This document shows, piece after piece, positions 60,301 through 64,000 of a DNA stretch of 64,000 nucleotides. A model generated the notes under the pieces. That model searched no databases, had not been told where the DNA came from, and saw only the letters and a program-made list of their open reading frames with translations. The DNA is from Oscarella lobularis (lineage: Eukaryota > Porifera > Homoscleromorpha > Homosclerophorida > Oscarellidae), in NCBI RefSeq assembly GCF_947507565.1, contig NC_089191.1:2321627-2385626 (forward strand), read 5' to 3'. Numbering within the stretch: the first letter of the stretch is position 1; the number at the start of each line of letters is the position of its first letter. The position numbers were made by a program, and so were the translations under genes.

Positions 60301-61304
60301 TTGTTTGTTGTTGTGGTTGGGATTGCTGTGTGACGGCGATGCCTTTGGCGCCGGCGCCTCCCCGTGTATCTATATGAGAATACAGGGTTGCGTGTAACCA
60401 AAGGTATTTTTGCGTGGGAGTTCTCCTCACCCTGGCGACCAGAATCGGTAGTACCGTCGTCATCGGTCCTAGGTCGTTTCGACCCAGCGGACCCGCGAAT
60501 GGCAAGCCGTCTCTTACGTTCGGCAAATGTGACCGGATTCTTGTCGCTTGGACTGGGTGCCGGATTTTCGAGACACATCCAGTTCTCGATTATTGACCAC
60601 GCGCGTTTCGCCTGTGGCGAACCCTCCGCGACATGACGTGGATAAATGAGTGGGTGATCTCCCTGCTCACGATCCTCGTCTTCCTGGTCCGACTCGAGGT
60701 TGGGTTCAATCCCCAACAGGCCTATTTTCGCCTGTTTCTCCTGGTCTCGAGTGGAGGCTGTGGCAGATTCGGATTCTGTAGACGGAAGGGAATTAACAAG
60801 AGCCAAGAGCTTTGCTTCGTGCTCTGTTTTCAATGATTCCCTTCGTGCGTTTAGTTCTTTGTTGGCCAGAGCAGCATCTCGATTCACGGACGACCAGTCC
60901 AGATCATAGATATCCTGCCGCTCTAGCCATGTGAGGTGTTTACCAATTTCGGCCCGGGTCTCTCTGAATCTGTCGAGCAAGACATCGTAATGTCTAATCA
61001 GCGAGTTAACGAGATTTAACTCTGCCTCGTGTAATATTTCGGCAAACCACTGTGACACCTTTGACGCTGCTTTTTCAGCGACCAGGGGAGTGCTGTGCAG
61101 CCTCAAACCCTTGGGGATCACGCCTTTGTCGGAACATTGGGCTAGAAATGCTCGATGGCTTTCTGCCCGTATGATCTCGGCATCATAAATGATGCATAGT
61201 TCCGACGTGGCCTTAAGCGTGTCCCTCTGTAGGGAAATCTCCCTGGCAGAGGGACGCTTGGGTATGGTAAACTGGGGCGGCGGATGAGCGACGAGATCTT
61301 GCGG
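57387..61304 (-). CDS. Penelope-like element polyprotein: reverse transcriptase + GIY-YIG endonuclease, 5'-truncated
   Basis: One frame is open from a TAA inside telomere repeats (61,305-61,307) to TGA at 57,387-57,389, 1,305 codons; residues are numbered from 61,304. Order: glutamate/serine-rich N-terminus; basic tracts (RRRRQRHRRH, SRKRRRRKRARR); LAKGLTFVPT near 540; KKADKGACIVV near 650; RT motif A IDVSALYTSIP with Asp 797; HGTAMGTKVAPCFANLFM; catalytic RYIDDIW at 896-902; a C-x2-C-x4-C-x2-C knuckle at 1,167-1,178; and a C-terminal GIY-YIG core VIYVLQCKHCNKQYVGET with Tyr 1,211 and Tyr 1,222. This order is diagnostic for endonuclease-bearing Penelope-like elements, which copy RNA into chromosomal DNA. 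The RT and nuclease parts have no stop or frameshift. No ATG precedes residue 243 (next at 461), so the original start is lost or lies beyond a removed 5' part; the valine codon at 61,121 is not a credible eukaryotic start. About 1,300 residues is long for the family, owing to the N-terminal extension. Confidence 0.92.
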   Translation of the reverse strand, partial: PQDLVAHPPPQFTIPKRPSAREISLQRDTLKATSELCIIYDAEIIRAESHRAFLAQCSDKGVIPKGLRLHSTPLVAEKAASKVSQWFAEILHEAELNLVNSLIRHYDVLLDRFRETRAEIGKHLTWLERQDIYDLDWSSVNRDAALANKELNARRESLKTEHEAKLLALVNSLPSTESESATASTRDQEKQAKIGLLGIEPNLESDQEDEDREQGDHPLIYPRHVAEGSPQAKRAWSIIENWMCLENPAPSPSDKNPVTFAERKRRLAIRGSAGSKRPRTDDDGTTDSGRQGEENSHAKIPLVTRNPVFSYRYTGRRRRQRHRRHTAIPTTTTNNQKTAKKEKTPTQKLKKTTTTNYDGQHKQTHYTAPGATAGATTVTPAAALGNASTPEPTEAVTAPPGGDASAGRATHRTISPADNRSRKRRRRKRARRSLTRAAVDNDTLSLSTFPLYSPPKLLNKMSVNVDIPAANTHTQKRRRVRKQVRHRIRDKRRSVIHLSEIRRKRALLTREKRLEKAKRCITCAGDVSLTDTEILVLAKGLTFVPTESRPNRNRLLKEFDSFACKLRRQYIMSKRKEQSAVSYERHPYAPPSKWIPTTTDSGALEEYIRKTRTSIKNMPVTIPKFNLTLPERRALRELGRRRDIVIKKADKGACIVVQSRDEYIEKGTLHVNDTKTYTPLEANPTAAIGEAINESVQEFLDANLIDQITANYLRHESTDSIRTQVLYFLRKIHKNPHGFRPIVSGCSGPTEKISAYVDRILQPIVKLTTSYLRDSSAFIHYLETTRFPKNVILVTIDVSALYTSIPQREGIQACVEAAREHYPNEPDVPNIVSTFLQYILQANVFEFDRKIFLQKHGTAMGTKVAPCFANLFMSGLESVFLEKESRFLPEPLRWKRYIDDIWLTWPYGEESLLAFLNRLNKFNKHIKFTWDYSTQEAVYLDVKVFKGERFARSGILDTQTYFKPTNAFTYVHASSAHHPSVFKGLVKGEATRYLRTTSSKETYEETLAKFKQRLVDRDYNPRMIDDILKTMPFDKRPEMLEKIAKDLTATELEGEVESNTTTPSTQPIEKRFKNAPLVFPTVYTRWFPKIRDKLGIYWECTMGRDPTLKRIFPKFPIMAYKRASNLAQQIVKAKLPKPEIFPGPDPPRTDEYPSQIRVPRTGLKPRCHPCNTAQCGVCPILNVTSGVVSTSTKRSYPISTDLTCKSTNVIYVLQCKHCNKQYVGETSKSFIYRMKHHRNAANGKDEKILKRPLYRHFKELNLSFNDNIRATLVDKVPDTAQLKIVEKHWIEKMGTRLPVGFNSHY

Positions 61305-61320
61305 TTAGGGTTAGGGTTAA
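61304..61320 (+). repeat. Interstitial telomere repeats at the 5' end of the Penelope-like frame
   Basis: About two and a half TTAGGG units (GGTTAGGGTTAGGGTTA) with the G-rich strand in the same direction as the terminal telomere. They abut the open end of the element's coding frame. Confidence 0.85.
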
Positions 61321-62450
61321 AGAGAGAGAAATGCACAACGGCAAGTCTGGCTCAACCGCTGTATCCACTACCGACCAGGAAGGACCCCAGAGGATGTTGA
61401 GTATGATGACTAAGATTTTGGTTTTATGACGGTTGTAGGTGATGAAGTGGGCGGGAAAATTCATTGTAGTGCCCAATATTCAGATTCCAATACAGTACGA
61501 GGTACGGGATGTTGGCCAATCCTTTCTACGGGGGATGGAAGTGGAGGGTCAAGGGCAGTGTCCTTAATTTGGACGAGGGAAGCGAAGCGACGGGACAGGA
61601 CATGAAGGGGACATGCAAAGGGAAGGTTAAAGTGAAATTATTGGAAAAGGGAAGAGGGGTCAAAAAGGTATTAATATGCTCTTAAGATATTCTGTTTTAT
61701 TGATTATACCCTTGGGAGTACTTTTTAATACGTTAGTTAAGAAATTTGTCTCTGAATTGGGGGTCTACATGGGTCTAAGGGAGACTTTTACAGGGTAAAA
61801 ATTGGGGGGAGGGGGGGTAATTTTTATGGTTTGGTAGTGTGGGGGAAAATTTAGAAAGGTTCTCAGAAGGGGTCTTACAGAGGAGAAGTCGAAAAAGGCA
61901 TTTTTAGAAAAGGTTCAGTAACCATGGCAACGGTTGTGCCAGAAGATATCACAGTGGTAGATCACCGGAAAGGGAGATTGGGAGCATTGTTCGTGCATCC
62001 ACTTTAAAGTTATGGTCGGTTAAAGGGGTATCGGTAGGGAAAAATCTTTTAAAGTTTTTAATTGGCTGGGAAATTTGGGGATTCCTTAGGGGGGTTATGG
62101 AGCGTAATTCTACTATGCATAGCCTCTCCTGAAAAAAATTTCAGGTGATTTAAGTGAGTTTCCGCGGAACTACGTCATATTCCAGTTTGCAAAAAAACGG
62201 CTAAAATCAATAAGTTTCAAGATTAGCGTCTCATTTAGCCCGTTTTGGTCGTGTTATATATCATTCGAAAGAGCTTCAGGAGCTCTATCTAAATTCCTAT
62301 GGATGACGTCATTGGATGTAATTCTATTTTAATATTCAGGAGATTGTGTTTTTGGAAGCCGGCAACTTATACCGGTTATCGTGTGTAGCAGATTAAAGGG
62401 ATTGTCAATCGGTTTACAGGTTTTCTGTAGAGAATTTAATGTAGTTTAAT
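61321..62450. other. Subtelomeric sequence without recognised genes
   Basis: Non-coding-looking sequence; short frames show no recognisable domain. A G-rich cluster at 61,759-61,817 is listed separately. GATGACGTCATTGG near 62,303 is a CRE-like site. AACCATGGCAACGGTTG near 61,920 resembles the GTTGCCATAGCAAC palindrome of modules B and C. Confidence 0.5.
61759..61817 (+). other. G-quadruplex-capable cluster
   Basis: Six or more runs of at least three G on the plus strand, ending with GGGTAAAAATT, then six G, A, seven G (61,793-61,817). This fits the usual four-run quadruplex rule with short loops. Confidence 0.55.
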
Positions 62451-63190
62451 ATAAGCATAGGTTCCAGTGGGCGTATTTGAGGTTTGGTGTCCTAAAATCG
62501 CGTTTTTTGCATGTCGACATTTTTCGTTTCAGCGTGTTTTCCATGTCATTTATCGTAATCAAAATAGTGTGTTATACCACTCGGTGGTGCAGGAAGTAAT
62601 CCTTAAAGAATTCGCGTATTTTTTCGAGATTTTCGCGGTGGTGATCCGGGTTTTCGTGTATACGGGAGTATTGTGTTCATTCACTGCCGCATTCAGCGTG
62701 AAACGAGGCGAAGGGGGGCGAACGCGGCGGAGTGAGGGAGAAATCGGCGACCGAGAAAGGTGAGAAAGGTTTTCGTGTGCTGTTCGTTACTCGCGATTGG
62801 GTTTTGGGGCCTTATTTTCGTTTGGTGTTGCTGTCTCGTCGTTTCTCTGTTTCCGCGGCAGTTTTTCCGAGTTTTGGTGTTTCGCGGGGAGGTTTTGCGC
62901 TTGCGTGAGGGATCGTGAGCGTCGCGCGGGGAGGATTGGGGGCCCGGGGGAGGGAATTCGCCCGTTTTGTGTAAATCGTGTAGTTTCTAGCGCGTGTTTT
63001 GACGTGATTGGTTCTAGAACGCAGTTCTATGCATCGTTTTGTTGTCTATTCCCTTCCAAATCATTGTGTTTAAGAGGGGGTCCTTTTATTCTAGGTTAAT
63101 AATTTTGGTAAGGCCAATTACTGTTTGTTCTTCTTTAGGGGCAGGTTTTCGGCGTGAGGGGATTGGGGAAAGTGTCAGATAAGTGCCTTG
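62450..63190 (+). other. Subtelomeric GC-rich module, copy 2 (first exon plus intron-like)
   Basis: Diverged copy of 34,150-34,720. It carries GAATTCGCGTATTTTTTCGAG, CAGCGTGAAACGAGGCG, CCGAGAAAG|GTGAGA (donor-like at about 62,760), TTTTCGTGTGCTGTTCG, TTGGGGGCCCGGGGGAGGG, and an acceptor-like TTCTTCTTTAG before GGGGCAGG at 63,139. The predicted intron is about 378 bp. GTCAGATAAGTGCC at 63,177 is shared with 42,119. Frames of 98-100 codons are not conserved in the other copy. Confidence 0.55.
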
Positions 63191-63808
63191 TTATTTTTTT
63201 ACGTTGCGTTTGGCTTTGGTTATTTTTTCTAGGGAAGGGCGTGTCAGTCGAAGACTTTATGGTGAGTAATATAGGATAGTTTAGCATTTTAGATTCTTTT
63301 CTAATGTTTTATCTTTAGGGGAACGCGAATGGAACGACGAACGGAAGGGATAAACATGCCATGGAGAAAGGAGGAGGATTTTCTACACGAGGGGACGATG
63401 ATCGACGAATGTATGGTGAGTAATATAGGTTAGTTTAGTATTTTAGATTCTTTTCTAATGTTTTATCTTTAGGGGATCGCGAATGGAACGACGAATGGAA
63501 GGGATCAACATGCAATGGAGAGGGAAGGTGGATTTTCTACACGAGGGGACGATGATCGGCGAATGTGTGGTGAGTAATATAGGTTAGTTTAGTATTTTAG
63601 ATTCATTTCTAATGTTTTATCTTTAGGGGACCGCGAATGGAACGACGAATGGAAGGGATCAACATGCCATGGAGAAAGGAGGAGGATTTTCTACACGAGG
63701 GGACGAGGATCAATGAATGTATGGTGAGTAATATAGGTTAGTTTAGTATTTTAGATTCATTTTTAATGTTTTATCTTTAGGGGAACGCGAATGGAACGAC
63801 GAATGGAA
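63191..63808 (+). repeat. 154-bp tandem repeat with a 57-bp intron in every unit
   Basis: Three full units and a partial fourth; the donor G|GTGAGTAATATAGG falls at 63,262, 63,416, 63,570 and 63,724, a constant 154 bp. Each intron-like segment is exactly 57 bp (63,262-63,318; 63,416-63,472; 63,570-63,626; 63,724-63,780), with GTGAGT, a CTAAT or TTAAT branch-like signal and TTTTATCTTTAG. The 97-nt exon-like part (GCGAATGGAACGACGAATGG ... CACGAGGGGACGATGATC) is purine-rich; 97 is not a multiple of three, so splicing successive exons would shift frame. The last unit is cut at GAATGGAAG, where telomere repeat starts. The exon before the first unit is 63,230-63,261, after an acceptor-like TTTTTTCTAG. 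Confidence 0.8.
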
Positions 63809-64000
63809 GGGTTAGGGTTAGGGTTAGGGTTAGGGTTAGGGTTAGGGTTAGGGTTAGGGTTAAAAGATGTACCCACTTGGGTGACTGGGTCATATGATAC
63901 ACCGTTGGATAGAACTTTCAAAGAGGGTTAGGGTTAGGGTTAGGGTTAGGGTTAGGGTTAAAAGATGTACCCACTTGGGTTAGGGTTAGGGTTAGGGTTA
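63809..64000 (+). repeat. Telomere repeats (TTAGGG)n with short interruptions
   Basis: Blocks of TTAGGG at about 63,809-63,862, 63,923-63,960 and 63,975-64,000. They are separated by a 60-bp spacer beginning AAAAGATGTACCCACTTGGG and by a second, 18-20 bp copy of just the start of that spacer. The G-rich strand points to the window's right edge, as at a right chromosome end. Confidence 0.95.

Noticed and set aside
60700-60717. TTGGGTTCAATCCCCAAC resembles a tRNA T-arm with B box
   Set aside because: It lies inside the Penelope-like coding frame, and no acceptor stem, D-arm or A box is found at the right distance.
61119-61121. GTG as the start codon of the Penelope-like protein
   Set aside because: GTG is not a normal eukaryotic start, and the frame stays open for 61 more codons upstream to the telomere repeats.
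61213-61476. 87-codon minus-strand frame crossing the interstitial telomere repeats as the true N-terminus of the element
   Set aside because: It is in a different frame from the polyprotein, and its middle is simply (LT)n from the telomere repeat; no donor/acceptor pair joins the two convincingly.
1-64000. Ribosomal RNA, mitochondrial or bacterial genes
   Set aside because: No rRNA or tRNA signature, no operon-like gene packing and no ribosome binding sites were found in the non-repeat parts.

Overview
The window is eukaryotic and most likely from an animal. It contains TTAGGG telomere repeats at its right edge, intron-like modules with GT...CTAAT...AG signals, and one long Penelope-like retroelement frame with reverse transcriptase and GIY-YIG domains. 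I see no bacterial or phage gene organisation. The species cannot be fixed from the sequence; very short introns (50-57 bp) and heavy minisatellite content would fit a compact-intron marine invertebrate such as a sponge or tunicate, but that is a guess. The G-rich telomere strand runs 5'->3' toward position 64,000, so this looks like the right-hand subtelomere of a chromosome.

Layout. 1-31,112 is one 32-bp satellite array, open at its left edge, with several higher-order repeat blocks and a single 340-bp inverted-repeat element (MITE) inserted at 13,999-14,338. 31,113-45,440 is a mosaic of short tandem arrays: a 49-bp hairpin repeat (four blocks), a 20-bp satellite arranged as a 2-kb palindrome, a 21/24-bp array open in most reading frames, several GGACAATTTGTCC arrays, a pyrimidine-rich 20-bp array and a 24-bp hairpin array. 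Between them lie two short-intron repeat blocks (34.7-35.1 and 42.1-42.7 kb) and a CpG-rich module (40.5-41.56 kb). 45,450-49,470 is a GTAGATT array. 49.5-57.2 kb is the most gene-like part: two more copies of the CpG-rich module in inverted orientation (50.2-51.25 plus, 53.74-54.73 minus), a weak three-exon gene model, a 33-bp repeat and an NRF1/E-box promoter-like site. 57,387-61,304 is the Penelope-like coding frame on the minus strand, and its 5' end runs directly into telomere repeats. 61.3-63.2 kb is subtelomeric sequence containing a diverged copy of the 34-kb module. 63,262-63,808 is a 154-bp tandem repeat in which each unit carries a 57-bp intron-like segment, and 63,809-64,000 is telomere repeat.

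How the parts relate. A recurring order is visible: a GC-rich upstream module, then purine-rich tandem units each holding a short spliceosomal-type intron, and in two cases telomere or telomere-like repeat after that. It occurs at about 34.1-35.1 kb, 40.5-42.7 kb, 53.2-54.7 kb (inverted) and 62.5-64.0 kb. My best candidate for something undescribed is this unit: a subtelomeric, possibly transcribed, multi-intron tandem repeat pointing at the telomere. The second candidate is the telomere-joined Penelope-like element, whose orientation is the one expected if reverse transcription was primed from the chromosome end. Function of either is inference; the structure is visible in the sequence.
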